Assembly (NCBI GenBank): GCA_023374045.1
Contig: CM041776.1
Location: 351,167,636 to 351,231,635, forward strand
Direction: 5' to 3'
Source of the DNA: Limonium bicolor
Taxonomy: Eukaryota > Streptophyta > Magnoliopsida > Caryophyllales > Plumbaginaceae
DNA: 64,000 bases
Both the position numbers and the translations under genes were made by a program. Positions 22,150 through 35,800 of the stretch are shown here, in pieces. The notes below the pieces were generated by a model, which worked only from the letters and a program-made list of their open reading frames with translations, searched no databases and was not told the origin of the DNA. Numbering within the stretch: the first letter of the stretch is position 1; each line of letters starts with the position of its first letter.

Positions 22150-23380
22150 AAAGAGAAATTTCAAAATACATCTTTAAAATTTGTCATAAATCACAATGTA
22201 CTTTTTTTTAATATTATTATAAAATATCTTTAAAATCTTTTGAAATTCACAAATTTCATGATGTCCATCAATTCCTTACGTTACATCACCAGGAAAATGA
22301 CACTTATACCCCCTGAATTTTCTTTTAAATTTATGATATATCCTAAAAACTTTCGTAATTCACAATATACCCCTTTTTAAAAATATATTTACAAAATATC
22401 CCTAAAAAGTTATAAAATTCACAAAATACCCCTAATTCGTGAAATGACCTTGAATAATGATTATTGTGTCTCTTACATTGCAGGTCAAGTTTCAAATTAT
22501 ACCCATTTTTTTAGGGCATTTTATGAAATTTTACGAAAATAATAATAATTAAAGTACTACAAAAATTTAAATGATTTCAAAAAATATTTTTAAAAATTAA
22601 TAATTCTTAAATATTAAACATACACAAAACTTAAATATATTTTTTTTTCTTCTCATTTTTTTACCTTCTTTAACTACTTATCCATCTTCTTTTGCACTAA
22701 AATATTATAGTTATAGTTAAATAATGATTAAATATTATATAATAAACATATATATTGATTTATAAGCAAAACTAATCAAATATAAGATAAGGTAACTAAA
22801 ACTATATACAATTACCTCATATTATATTGGATTTATTTTGCTCATATTGACATATATATGCTTAATATAATATTTAATCATTATCAAACCATAACTTCAA
22901 TATTTTAATGAAGAAGAACGTATGATAAGTAGTCAAAAAAGGTATTTATATTTTGTAGTATTTTAAATATATATTTTCGTAAAATTTCATAAAATTCCCT
23001 AAATACAAAAAGATATGATGTGAACTTGAAACATGACTTGTAATGTAAGGGATACAATAGTCATTATTCAAGGTCATTTAACGGATTAGAGGTATTTTGT
23101 GAATTTTATAACTTTTTAGAGGTATTTTATGATCTTAAAAATGTTTATATTATGAATTGTGAAAGCTTTTAGATGCATATCGTGAATTTTAAATGAAAAA
23201 ATAGGACAAAAATGTCATTTTTCGAGTGGGGTTAACAACAAAGTTAATGAACATTATGAAAAAGGAACGTTTTGTAAATTTCAAAAGATTTTTAGAGTTA
23301 TTTTGTGACAAAATTTCAAAAAATAAAATATTATGAATTACAAAAGATTTTAAAAAGCTTATTGTGAATTTTCCCATCTT
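22150..23380. mobile_element. Foldback element, ~1.2 kb palindrome
   Basis: The left half (22150-22790) and right half (22800-23380) are inverted copies of each other; for example TGACCTTGAATAATGA at 22446 is mirrored by TCATTATTCAAGGTCA near 23061. The centre lies near 22.8 kb. AT-rich, with no coding capacity. A half copy of the same family lies at 53590-54096. No target duplication was identified. Confidence 0.75.
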
Positions 23381-23999
23381 TAACACTAACTGCCCGGTCT
23401 TCTCATCTCTAAAGGAGTGTGAAGCTTTGACCGTAGTATAGGAGTTAATGCAGCACACAGTATTAGTTAAGACTTTCAAAGCATTAGACGGATATACACC
23501 CTATGATATAGTTATATAGTATTAACCCGAAAGGTCAGTGGTAGCGGTTTTACATTTGAAACTTCCAAGAAAGCAACGTGCCACATGCCACAACTCATCC
23601 CGCGTCAAAGTAGATTGACTTTGATCACGGTTGGATGGCAACACAATACTATAAAGTAGTACTATTATAAATTCAGAATACACACAGGAGGGAGTAAGTA
23701 GGGAGGTATTGAAAGTTCCTCGGAAGCAAACATAGAAAACTTATAAATATCCTTTTGATGATTTTTAACCAATTTTCTGACTAATTATGCCTGCGACGAA
23801 GTTTCGTCTCATAAAAGTTTACTTAGTATAGTAGTAATACTAATATGCAAACAACATGAGAGGAAGAGTCAGGATAGCAGATGAAGAGTCGTTCAAGTTT
23901 TTGCTTTCAAACAAATAATGACGCCTCTCGGGGTCAGCTAGTCGATTTTCCAGTGTAGATCAGATTCAATGAAAAATGATAGTATATGAAAGCAGGAAC
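23381..23999. other. Unassigned AT-rich spacer
   Basis: No gene recognised. The last part may already be LINE 3' untranslated sequence belonging to the poly-A end at 24277. Confidence 0.4.
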
Positions 24000-24277
24000 C
24001 GGAAAATCTGGGTGATGATTGTAGTATGTTATTTTCGTCTGGAGAGGTTTATGTTTAAACATTTATCTCGTCGGTGTGTGCGTCTGGGGTATTAAGTTAG
24101 GCTACTATGTTTTGATGTAATTTGTACTTCGATGTGGTGGGTACTCTTTTTCCTTTCTAAGTCTTTTCCTATTGGGTTTTGCTTAGAAAGGTTTTAATGA
24201 GACTCGTTTGTAACCCATCCATATTCGTATTTAAATAATATGGATATATGCCCAAATTATAAAAAAAAAAAAAAAAA
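24000..24277 (+). mobile_element. 5'-truncated LINE 3' end with poly-A
   Basis: The stretch TACTCTTTTTCCTTTC...GGGTTTTGCTTAGAAAGG forms a stem-loop. It matches the arrangement at 35829-35880, before the poly-A of the LINE at 32833-35959. It is followed by AT-rich sequence ending ATATGCCCAAATTAT and 16-17 A residues. The left edge is not defined and no duplication was found. Confidence 0.6.
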
Positions 24278-24338
24278 GAAAGTATATTCAGTACGACGGT
24301 GATGTTTGATTATTATCTTAAACATTAGTAGTAAGTTC

Positions 24339-24897
24339 GTCAAGTGATTGACATCCGAGTGGTAGAGGACTGAAGTAGGGGACGGAAGGTCCTGAGTTCG
24401 AATCCTCTTACCACCCACTTTGGTAGGGAAAGGAGTTCTCTTACCACCCACTTTGGTAGGGGAAAGGAGTTTATTCTCTTACTCATGGGGGAGTGGAGGA
24501 ATGGAGTTTTCTCTCCGATTACCCAACCTGGTAGAGTCGTCAGAGATGCAAGGGAGGTGCGTCGTGAAGGACGGTGGTGCGCGTGAAGGACGGTGGTGGG
24601 GGAAAGGAGTTACTCTCGATTACCCAGCCTGAAGAGTCGTCAGAGATGCAAGGGAGGTGCGCCGTGACGGACAGTGGTGGGGGAAAGGAGTTTACTCTCC
24701 GATTACCCAGCCTGGAAGGTAGTAAGAAGAGGTCAATGAAGGGTCCCTAGGACAAGATTTCTAGGCTTTATAGTAAGATGTATGTGTAAGGTAGGACTAG
24801 AATATGTAAGAATTGAGTCGGTGTATCCTTAAGCGGGAAAGGCATTCATGCCTGAGTACTGCTATGTAAGCTGGGCAACCAGCCAATTATCAAAAAA
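24339..24897 (+). mobile_element. tRNA-derived SINE with internal duplications
   Basis: The body starts GTCAAGTGATTG and has an RNA polymerase III A box-like (GAGTGGTAGAGGAC) and B box-like (GAGTTCGAATCC) pair. It ends in a short A run and is flanked by a perfect 15-base duplication ATTAGTAGTAAGTTC (24324-24338 and 24898-24912). At 559 bases it is long for a SINE because a block of about 110 bases (GATTACCCAGCCTG...GGGGGAAAGGAGTT) is tandemly repeated. A shorter relative is at 37830-38090. It is not a functional tRNA gene. Confidence 0.88.
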
Positions 24898-24912
24898 ATT
24901 AGTAGTAAGTTC

Positions 24913-25495
24913 TACCGAATCAACTCGACGTAGATTGATCATTATTTTAATGAGCATAACGGAGTTTTACATTACGTTTGATCCATAAATGAGATAGAGT
25001 CAAGATGTTAATAATGGCCTAACCTTAGTAAAATAACACGATTTTATAAACTAATGTACAGATTAAAAAGATCATTTTCCTCGAATATGCAAAATAAAAT
25101 ACTGAGGACTCTCTCATAGTCTCATTACCGACAAATTTGAGTATACTCGTCAAGATAGGCTTCGGAACGCTCCCAGTGATAGATGTTAATTGGTTCAGTT
25201 GTTTTATTAACTATAAGACTTAGCTCATAAAATAAAATAGAAATAATAGATGAGTTTGGATGGGTCTGGCCCGTCTGGGTCTTGTGTGAGCCTAGTCCAA
25301 AACACTGCCGGGGACGCGGGTACCACACCACAATATGACAATTAGATGTTTAATTTGTTTATATGACAATTAAATGTTTTAGTACATATTAACCTAAAAA
25401 GGTGAAATTTAAGACTAATGCTGCTATCAAAGGTAAATCAAGCTCTCGGGAGAAATTGGGAGCTGAATAATAAAAGCTCATCAAAGGTAAATCAA
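24913..25495. other. Unassigned spacer
   Basis: A 20-base direct repeat, TCAAAGGTAAATCAAGC(T/C)CT, occurs at about 25428 and 25481. No gene is recognised; the minus-strand frame at 25125-25331 has no family features. Confidence 0.4.
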
Positions 25496-25724
25496 GCCCT
25501 CCGTTAATTAATATCTGTCATACTAGGAAGTGATTTTTGTTCAAAAATATGTGTCATTCTAGCTTTTTGATACACCTTTTTCCACTTTTAACCCTACTAT
25601 TCAACACAAAAGTAATTATTATCTAGATGGAAAAGTAAAAAGTAGGGGTACATGCGTCATTTTCCTACTTTTCTTAATAAGTGTGCAAGTTTCTAAAACG
25701 ACAGATATTGTTGAACAGAGGGAG
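25496..25724. mobile_element. Stowaway-like MITE
   Basis: The ends GCCCTCCGTTAATT and CAGAGGGAGTA resemble the CTCCCTCCGT terminal repeats of plant Tc1/mariner MITEs. The interior is nearly identical to the element at 42350-42579. The left TA is not intact. Confidence 0.75.
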
Positions 25725-25726
25725 TA

Positions 25727-26890
25727 CCGTTTATCCTAATTGGACAAAACGTAATTGGCATGAACCGACGAGAATTTACCAATGACAAGACAACATGTGA
25801 AAGGATTGACCCAACCATGGGGCCGCTCAAAGGCCGCAATTGAGATATGCGGTATATTAATGTTACTTTTTCAGAATAGTCATGTATATCTGTCAATTTT
25901 TAATTGGTTTATAATCTGATCAGACTCATGAAAAGTGTACCATGGTACAGATGTCTCACTATTATTCACTAACCACACAACTTTCTGTAGCTTTATTTTG
26001 ACAGTCCTGAGCGAACGGGCCCTATGACTTCCCTAATGCCAATAAATAGGGCTAAATATTGAGCTATGAGATATAAGATTACATAGCAACACACTTGTAA
26101 TTTCACATTTAGATGTTGTACTTGAAATGCCCAAAAATTAAGCACCAAAAGATATTTCTTCAACCACAATGTAGGTCACATTCACCAAAACATTATGTAT
26201 TTTGGTGTCAAGTCTTGCATTTCATTTGTTCATCATATGAACTAGGGTAAACACAAAACGGTATAAACATGTACAGGGAATCACGCATTGCCTAAAATTT
26301 GATCAAGAATTGAATACACCAAACTATGTCAAAGGATTTAAACACTCAAATCTAGTAGAAGCACGAATCATAGATAAAACATTAGATACTGGGAAAAGTA
26401 TTTATGTAGCAATTTTTGTTTAAATCTAGTGGGGTAATATGGGACAAAAAATAAATGCACGTGGTTTCGGACTTGGGATAAGCCAAAAGTATTATCCCAT
26501 TTGGTTTGCACAACCAAAAAATTATTCCAAGGGTCTGCAAGAAGATAAAAAATACGGGATTGTATCAAGAATTATGCTAAAAAAATGAGAACAACCTATG
26601 GTGTCGAGGGAATTGCGCATATAGAAATTCAAAAAAGAATTGATTTAATATATCATAATCTATATGGGATTACCAAAGTTATTAATAGAAAATAACTACG
26701 AGGAATCAAAGAACTACAAATGAATGTACAAAAAGGAGTGAATTCCGTAAACCGAAAACTCAGTATTACTATTACGAAAATTCTAAAGCCTTACATACAT
26801 TCTAAATTCTTGCAAAATTTATAGTGGGACAATTAAAAAATAGGATTTCATTTTGAGAAGCAATGAAAAAGGCTATTAAACTAACAAACC
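25727..26890. other. Unassigned AT-rich spacer
   Basis: No recognisable gene or element ends. The part after 26300 may be the decayed 5' portion of the LINE that follows. Confidence 0.4.
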
Positions 26891-26899
26891 ATGGAAAAT

Positions 26900-29800
26900 A
26901 TGGGATTGATCGATATTGGTTTTAGTTTATACATGGACAAATGGAACATTGGATGCCAAGTTGGATTGTTTTCTCGTTAAGACCACATGGATGCAAGAAT
27001 ATCATGGGAGTTATATTGAGCACATGCTGAGAATAGCTTTTGTCCACTGTCTAGTGCTTTTAAAGATACAAAAAGGCATTGATGGGAGAAGCCAGGACTG
27101 ACCATTCAGGTTTCAACTAGCATGGACCACACATGAACTTCAACGAATATGTGAAAGCCAAGTGGGAATAGAACAAGGATTTTGTGGAAGCTCTAATGAT
27201 ATGAAACAATAACTAAGAATTTGGAGCAAATATGTTTGAAAGGAAAAAAAGGACCATAGCTAGATTAAATGGTATTCATAAAAGTATTAGTGAAGAAAGA
27301 GGAACACATCTCACAGGACTTGAGAGAAAACTGGGCTGGGAAATGAGGAATGCCCGGTACAAGAGGAGTTGGGTTGGTTTCAGAAATCAATGGAGATGCT
27401 CATACTTTGTGGGGATGGGAACACGAAATTCTTTCATATTAAGACATCAATACGGAGAAGAAGAAATAAGATAACTAACTTACTAGATGATAACGGAACC
27501 TGGGTAGAGGATGATGATGATCTTTGGAAGCTAGCAGCCAAGCATTTTAAAGTGTTATTTTTAGGAAAATAAATTAGTGCAATGAAGGGAACAATCATAG
27601 ACCCCCCTTCCTTTGAACAAGGAGGTTACTGATTAGGAAATTTTCAAGGCCATCAAAGGGATGGGTCTTCACGAAGATCCGGGCAAAGATGGGTTCCATG
27701 CCTACTTCTATCAACGATATTGGGAAGTTGTAAGAGAGAGCTTCTGTTTAATGGTGAAAACCGTGAATAAGGAAGCAAAGTTAAACAAGAGATGAATGTG
27801 ACACTTTTTGCTCTTATCCCAAAAATTGAACGTCCTCAGCGAATTTCTCAGTTTAGACCCATATCCTGGTGTGGTGTGGGATACAAAGCTATCACCAAGA
27901 TTTTTGTAAATTGTTTAAAGCCACTATTATTAGGATATATTTCACCATTCCAAAGTAGTTTTATTTATGGAAGACATGTATTTGATAATATTGTTGTGAT
28001 GCTGGAGGTATTGCATACATTGTCTACTACAAAAGCACAAAAAGGAATACAATTAAAGTGGATCTAGAAAAATCTTATGACAGACTTTTTTGGAGTTTCA
28101 TTGCTAACACACTCCATTGTATGAAGATACCCAAAAAGATGATTGATATAATAATGAGATGCATTTCAACATCGACCCTTAAAGTTCTTTGGAGTGGCGC
28201 AAGCTCGGATGGCTTTGAACCTGGGAGGGGAATTAGGCAGAGAGATCATCTATCCCCATGTGTCTTTGTGATGTGTCTGGAAAGATTAACTCACATGATT
28301 GAGTATGAAGTAAAGAAAAGGAGTTTGAAGCCTATAAAAGTTGGGAGGAAGGCCCAAACTTGTCTCATATTTGTTTTACAGACAATCTGGTGTTGTTAGG
28401 AGAAGCTACAATCGACCATATGTCTACAATAAAAATTTACTTGGAAAAGTTTTGCATTCTACAAGGCGAATAAGTTAGCATGAGCAAATCGAGAATGGCG
28501 ATGTCCAAAAATATTGTGGCTCCTCGAGCTGTACAAGTAAGTAGAGTTGCGGGGATACCTCTAGTGAACAATTTTGAGAAATATTTAGGGGTCAATATTT
28601 ATTATGGAAGGGCTGACAAGAATCATTTTGATCCATTGGAAAATGAGAATATAATCGCTGGATGGAAAGCCAAAACCCTATGCTACGCTGGAAGAGCAAT
28701 GTTGATCAAGTTTGTAGCTACTACGCTACCTATTCACACTATGCAAACTCGGGAACTCTTGAAGCATTTGACTAATACAACATATAATATTTGTAGATCC
28801 TTTTTGTGGGGAAACTCAGAGGAGAAAAAGAAGATGCATAAAATTCTTGGAACATTTTTTTTTATCGAAAGATAAGGGACGTATTGGCTTGAGAAGAACA
28901 AAGGAAATGAATATGGCTTGTCTTGAAAAGTTATGATGGATACTACACAATGAGAATGAGAGTTTATGGACGAGAGTTTTACATGGGAAATACAAAAGAT
29001 TGAATACAAGTATGGCTTCTAAATCTTGGAGAGCAATCCAAAAGACCAAGGGTATAGTTGAAGAAGGAACAAGATGGGCAATTGGTAATGGAAAAATAAT
29101 CAAATTCTGGACAAACAAGTGGATTAGAGGGAAAGCATTGAAAGAGATGTTTCTAGAGGGGAGATGGAATTGAATCCATGAGGAGGATGTCATAGCTTAT
29201 ATGAAAAATGTAGAAGGAGGATGGAGATGGAAGAAGTCTAGTGAACTTATATCAGAAGAAATCAAAATAGATTTACAGGAATGTACGTAAATGAAAGATT
29301 AGGGACTGATTTCTGCTACTGGAAAGGCAAAGAATGGAAATTTTTTGGTGTCAAGTGCCTATGATTTGTGTACAAGCAATGATACTATGTATCATCATAT
29401 GTGGAAGAAATTATGGAATCTGAAGTTACCATAGAAAACTAAGTTTTTCATGTGGATGGTGGCAAATAAAAGGGTTCAATACGAAAGAAGCATGGTGTAA
29501 CAGGGGTTGAGGAATGATTGGGTTGTGATGAGTGTGGTATCTAGCGAGTGATACGCACATCTTGAGAGACTATGGATGTGCCAAAAGGATTTGGAAGGAG
29601 TTAAAGTAGAGCTATAATCTTCCGCTAGTGCACTCGAGTGATGTACAAGAATGGATGACTGAGAATCTAGAGTGCACAAAGAAAGAGAGGTATGATATTG
29701 AATGGAATCTACTTTTTACAATCACACATTACGAATTGTGGTATTGATGAAATAGAAGACTTCATACACCATATCATGATTAAAGGGCCACAGTAGGGAA

Positions 29801-30420
29801 AGTTGTTAACCTTGCAAAAACGATAAAAAAAAAGCCCAACATGGCATGCATGAAACTACTTGATGGACAACGAACAGAAGGGTGAAGAATATCAAGTGGG
29901 AGGTGTCGAATGAACCATCTGTTAAATGCAATTCAGTTGGTGTAACAAATGGGATAGGCAATGATAGTGGTATATGTGGAGTGATAAGGGAAGCAGATGA
30001 AAAATGGATAATAAGATAAACTAGAAAGTTGGGAAGAATGTACATTGTTGAGGTTAAGCTAAGAGGTATACTGAAGATGATGAATATAACATGGGAAAAG
30101 AAATATAGAGTCGTTATCTTTGAATCCGATTCTAAGGAGCAATTAATTTGATCATTTCGGAGGATCATTAGATGCACGCCAATGGTGCAATTGTGCAAAC
30201 GTGCAAATCATATCTTAGAGAAAGGTGAAATGTACACTTGTAAATACAGAGAGAAGATAACATGGTAGCCGATAGTTTAGTGAAGGAGGCTTTAAAAATG
30301 AAGTGCAAGGATAATTCTTTTATAGTTGTACATAACTGTGCTGAGATAGAGTATGATATAGATAGAAATAAAATTGCTAGATGCAAGGTTATCATTTTGA
30401 TGTTTGAGTTTTAAGCTCCC
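26900..30420 (+). pseudogene. Decayed L1-type LINE, ORF2 (endonuclease-RT-RNase H)
   Basis: Fragments in several frames follow ORF2 order. An endonuclease end (YTWTNGTLDAKLDCFLVKTTW) lies near 26925. Reverse transcriptase runs from ALIPKIERPQRISQFRPISW (about 27810) through FQSSFIYGRHVFDN and LEKSYDRLFW to GIRQRDHLSPCVFVMCLERL; the catalytic FADD region near 28375 is damaged. A zinc-binding segment lies near 29340-29480. An RNase H-like stretch (GICGVIREADEKW, FESDSKEQL) lies near 29970-30150. Stops and frameshifts occur about every 100-300 bases, so this is old. The 3' end is near 30420-30440, at an A run. Confidence 0.88.
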
Positions 30421-30440
30421 TTTTTTTTAAAAAAAAATAA

Positions 30441-31090
30441 GAGTTTTAAGCTCCCTCTTTTTACAAAAAAGAACTATAGAAATAAAAGTGCTAGATGAAA
30501 GACTAGTATTAAATATTTACTAATTTTTTCATAATTATGTAAAATGGGTAAAATATTAATTACACAAATTATAGTCAATATGAATACAGTTAAAGTGTGA
30601 TGCTGCAACTCCGGCCCCATGCTTTTGCGTTTTGAGAGTTGGTAGCTGATAGTTGATACAGGTTGATATGGACTGATAACTGATTCAAAACTAGATGATT
30701 GTGTAAAAAACCAATATAAGTTGTTCTTTTTGTATTAGATTTTTTGAACTCGTTAACCAACTAATAATGCGTAAACCAACCAATTAACCAAGTGCTAATG
30801 CGTAAATCAATTGATTAACCGAATGATCATATTGTTTTGAATAAATTTTTTGGGTAGATGGTACTCAACCCATAATACGCCCAAAAAATGGGCTGAGCAG
30901 ATCGTCTCAGGTGATAATACGTAAACCAGCTAAAATTCACGCAAAAGAATGGGGCCTTCATAGCGTTAATTCTATCAACTCTCTGCAATTCAAAAGAACG
31001 TAGCAGATTATGGATATAAATTTTCTTATTCAAAACTAACCAAGGATATGAATTTCAAATAAATGAAATTTCACCCAATAAATAATGAAG
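30441..31090. other. Unassigned spacer
   Basis: AT-rich. GAGTTTTAAGCTCCCT at 30442 repeats the end of the preceding LINE (30405), possibly a target duplication around its A-rich tail. No gene seen. Confidence 0.35.
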
Positions 31091-31098
31091 ATAAATAG

Positions 31099-32611
31099 TA
31101 GACCTGGCAATTTGGGTTGATGGGTCAGGTTGATATCAACCCTAACCCAACCCACCTAAAATATCATCAACCCAACCTAACCCCAAAATGGATGGGTTAG
31201 AAAATCATGACCCTAACCCAACCTGTTTAAAATCCTTCCACCATAACCCAACCAACCCATCCCATTTTTTTAGCATACAATAATTTAGATGGATTAGGAG
31301 TATAAATTAATTAAAAAAATCCAAAAACATCTAGTGCTAGCTGACATACTAATTAGGATGAAACAAAAGGAAGAGAAGTAATCTTACTTGATCGACTAAC
31401 TTTAGGGTCCGTTCGATCGTTAGCTTTAAAAAATCAGAAGAGCTTTATCAACTTTATAAGCCACTTGTCATTTTGTCAGTGGTAAATATAATATTTGAGT
31501 CCCACCATACAGACACATAAAAACAAGATTAAAGTTAAAGCTTGTTATACTTGCGTTTGGGTTGAGATTAATCTCACAATCGAATGCGCCCTTAAACAAA
31601 TTTCATGTTATGCGAAGAATGTAAAAGTACGACACCAATTTCACATGAATAGAATAACAAGTACTTTTTCTATAAGTTTACTTTTTATCAATCTGAGCAT
31701 AAAGCTCTACCCCTGTTGAGGAGGAATCCTATCCGGATATGCACATAATCTTAGTGCCCTCAATAAAAAGGGGAACGAAAATGAAAATCTTCATTATGCA
31801 TTAGAGAAATATACTAAAGACAAATCTTCTAAAGTTAAAATAATTTATAAACTGAGTGCTCAAAATCTCACACTATGGCTGATAGTTTTAAAATAATTAT
31901 ACTTGTTTAAACTGAGTGCTCATGCCTGAGAAAAGTACAATCACAATCACTTAACCGCTACCAACAGTTAAGGAACTTTTATGTAGCACACTATATGCAT
32001 TGCTGGCTTCAGAATTCACTAAGAGGTCCATAATCAAGATCCTACTTACAATAAGTATATATCATCTACTTTTGTCCACCCTTCTAGATAATCGGAACAT
32101 ACCTATATTCTCAAGAACGTAATGATAGTGAGAATAAGAAAAAAAACCTTGGGCAGAGATTAAGAGCGACATAACAAGAACAACGGTGTAGAGAAGAAAA
32201 ATGGATGGGAGTCTACAAACCGAGAGCATTAGGGTTTTCAACATTATGTTAAGGTCTGGTTGGACCCTTTGTTTGATATGCAGCTGGTTGAGCCGTCTGT
32301 TTAGTTAAGATTACATGATATTATTAAAGGTTGGATAGTCCAACTACACTGGGCTTAATTCTAAGGTATAGTTTGATATGAAATAATATATATATATATA
32401 TATATATAATGGGAATTAATATTTTTATTTTTTATTATTAAAATACTTTCGGGTTTCGGGTTGGGTCATGGGTTTAGATCTCTACCCTAACTCAACCCAT
32501 AAATTTAGTTTATTACCCTAACCCAACCCAAAAAATAGATGGATCATAATCAAGATCCTAACCCGCAAAAATATGGATTGAGTTCGAATTTGGTCAAAAT
32601 TGCCAGATATA
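31099..32611. mobile_element. hAT-like element with AACCCAACC arrays
   Basis: Terminal repeats are TAGACCTGGCAAT (left) and, as reverse complement of the right end, TATATCTGGCAAT. The 8-base duplication ATAAATAG (31091-31098 and 32612-32619) is perfect. The first ~170 bases are a degenerate array of CCTAACCCAACC-type words and the last ~170 carry the same in the same sense or its complement. No transposase is encoded; the 1.2-kb interior is AT-rich. Confidence 0.85.
32386..32410. repeat. (AT)n microsatellite
   Basis: About 12 AT dinucleotides inside the hAT-like element. Confidence 0.9.
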
Positions 32612-32832
32612 ATAAATAGTACTAGAAAATAGAAAGATACTCCCTCCGTCTCTTTTTGACCTTCACATTCACTATTTGGACATGTCGTTTGATTTCAATA
32701 TTTAATAATAAGATAACATAATTTTACAAATCTAAATTTTACAATGAAATCCTTATATAAAAACCTATATGTTGTAGAAATTTAGTTTAAAAATTTATTT
32801 TATATTATATGTTTAATATTAAAGTGAAAAAA

Positions 32833-35800
32833 AGTGAGGAGATAATAACAAAACGAGGTACCATTATATACATTTGCAGGCAATAAGATGTTATGCTCTC
32901 TCTGGATATGTGGCAACCCACGCTCTCCCTTCTCTCCATAGTTTCCCTCAGCCCCATCCCCCCATCTTCCTCTGCTAGACCCCCGCCATGCTGCCGCCTA
33001 CGCTAATCTCCACCACCACTCTTACAGCTGCCACCGTTCAATCTCCTAACTATCTCCAAACTCATATTCACCCCCTCTCGACGCCGCCTACGCTAATCTC
33101 CACCACCACTTTTACAGCTGCCACCGTTCACGACATCTCAACAAACCTTATCCCACTTTTTCTGCGCCTCAAGAAGCCATTCCTTCCCTGCAGCTTTTCG
33201 CCACGTCCTACATTATCCCCACCCCATCATCTTCAGTTATAGTTTGTGGTGCCTCTTCTTGATTTTCATTCATCATGGGGAGAGCCGAGGTACGCTCGTG
33301 GAAGAGCGGCAAGGAAAAGCGGAGTCCAAATAGGAAGTCTAGAGATGGAGCGAGGTTCGACCGAAAGATTAATAGAAGGAGGTCTCGTGAAGTGAAGGTT
33401 GACCGTGAGTCACATGTCGCTAAGCCAAGAGGTGATCGAGTCCGGGTTCCTGACCGATCTGAACATGGTCGAAACAGCCCCAAAGGTAACTCCACTGCCA
33501 CAATATTCATTGATAATATTCATAGAGGGGTGTCGGAGTATCATCTGGGTAGACTTGTGAGAAGATTTGCTCGGTGGAGTAGACTTTACATTAGCAGAAA
33601 ATGGAGATCGTGGAACCGTAATGCCTGTGCATTTGTTGACGTTAATCATGTTGAGGATGCCAAAAAAGTCATCGACGGCATTAGAGGATGGAATATTAAC
33701 GGAAACAGCCTTTAGGCGAGAATGGAATTTCAAGGTCATAGTGTGAAAGATCAGAGAGACGATCCTGCTAGTAGAGCCCCAAAGGCAAAAAATTTGATCT
33801 CCCTAGTCCAAAAGGAGAAGAGCAGCGCTAAATCCCGACTGTCTATTAAGGTCCAAGTAGATAAAGGGATGAAGGCTTGCTTGTCAAAGTGTACGGTTAC
33901 CATCCTCCAAGAGGACAAGAATCCAAGGGACGCAATGGAGTTCTTGCTGAATCGGTGGCCAAATATTTCAGGACTACTAGCATTGTCAAGGAGAAAATTT
34001 ATCATGCTCTTCAACTCAACACATGAAGCTAAGGAAAATGTTAACCAAACACAGACAAATGACCAGATACTCGAAGGGCTGGTAGTGCGCCAATGGACAA
34101 GGGATGACCAAGTAGAGAAGCGTAGAACATGGGTTGTTATTTGTGGAATCCCACTTCATGCTTGGAATAAGGCTAATGTGCGTAAAATTGCACAAACAGT
34201 AGGAGAGGTCATAAAGATAGAAGATGAAGAAAACCAATTTGTGGAAAATGCCGAAGTTCGAATCCATGTAGAAACGTTGACAAATGATAAATTTGAAAAT
34301 TTCAGTCCAAGTTGAGGAGCAGTCCTTTTCAGTTGCTATAGTAGAAGTAGGTGACGGTAGTGTCTCCCACAGGTGTGTTGACCCTGCCCAGAGCATTATT
34401 CAAGTCCCGGGAGAGATTGAAGTCGTCAGTGATGGTCAACTTAGTCTCAAAAGTGTAGATTGGTTGCAAAAGGAAAAGGAAGAAAAGTCTTCCAAGCACG
34501 CGGCGTCCCATAGTGGATGTGACCTGTGGGTTAGTGCAAAAAATGACATTCCGCCGGTAGTTTTGGGTGAGTCCCCCGACATCGTGTGCGGCACGGTGAA
34601 CGAGCAGGCGCCTGGGGAGTTGAGAAAGACAGACATAAATTTATTCCCCATACAGGATGATAGCGCAGCGCCGATGTTCAGTAGCATGGAGAGTGAACCG
34701 CATGTGGAGAACACAGATACCGAAAATAGTGTGACTGCTGACAGTACCCATCGCACAGACATGGATATTCGATTACAGGAGGGGGATTTATTCTTAAGTA
34801 TTCCCGAGACTGACATAGGCTTCGAGACAGGCGCGCCCCCAGAGGAAATTAATAAATCTGTAGTGGGGCTGGTGTTAGAAGAAATAGGAATTTCTATTCC
34901 TGAGGCAGAGGATGGGGCGCCACATCTCTCCTCTCGGGAGTTATTAGCGCAGGTCCCACAGCAGACAAGCAACGTGGAACGCCACTGTAACCCTAAAAAC
35001 CAGAGACAAAAGGAAGTTGTTTTGGCGTAGAATTCAGAAGAGATAATTGTTGATGAAACTCTCGAGACAGTTGATGAGTCGCAGACACCATGTGTCAGAA
35101 AACATACCGTCTTATTTACTGAGAATACTTTGGGTGATTCAAAAAAGAGTGGGATTCAAAAAACTCGAACCCGAACTCCAAAACACCTAGATTCATCTTT
35201 GGATGAGTCATCAGGAGGGAAAGACCTTGCTGTCGAGTTTATCCACAATACCCCTCCTACAGAACAGTCCAGACCCCCACTACCGGCAAGGGATGAAAGA
35301 GGTAGAATCATCAACCCAGATGCAGAAGCTGATGAATGCATCAATTTATTATTACAATTAGGATGCGAAGTGCCGAACCCATCCCAAACCAAGGCTAATA
35401 TTCTTAGTCAAATCCAAGCACACATAAGTAACTAAACGATTTCAAATGTGTTGGTGGTCCTTAGGTCATAATAGGGAGGTTTTCTTAGCTTCGCCTATTC
35501 AAGTGTATCTTGGGATTGGGATTCTTTGAGCTTCGATTTAGAAGGGAGCAAGTGGGTTGAGGTTGACACGTAAGCAGGTGATGAAGGCTACACAAGCTTG
35601 CTTTTTGGTTTGCGAACTCGCGATGAGTTAGGTGTTGTTTGATGATCGTTGGCGTTACCCTTTACCAGGCTAGATGGTGTGCTAGGTGTTGTGTATCTTA
35701 AGGAGTTTCGTATAAGTTTGTACAAGTTGTTCGGTAGGTCGGTGGCTATTAGCTATCCGGAGTAGTATTTCTTTGGTTATTTGTTCCTAGTTTGCAGGTT

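Noticed and set aside
24339..24420. Possible tRNA gene
   Set aside because: A and B boxes are present but no cloverleaf; the A tail and the 15-base target duplication show a SINE.
31120..31260. CCCTAACCC words like telomere repeats
   Set aside because: The words are too irregular and sit at the end of a hAT-like element; plant telomeres use TTTAGGG in regular arrays.
34436..34972. 178-codon minus-strand frame opposite LINE ORF1
   Set aside because: The plus strand is the moderately conserved ORF1 tail; the antisense frame has no domain.
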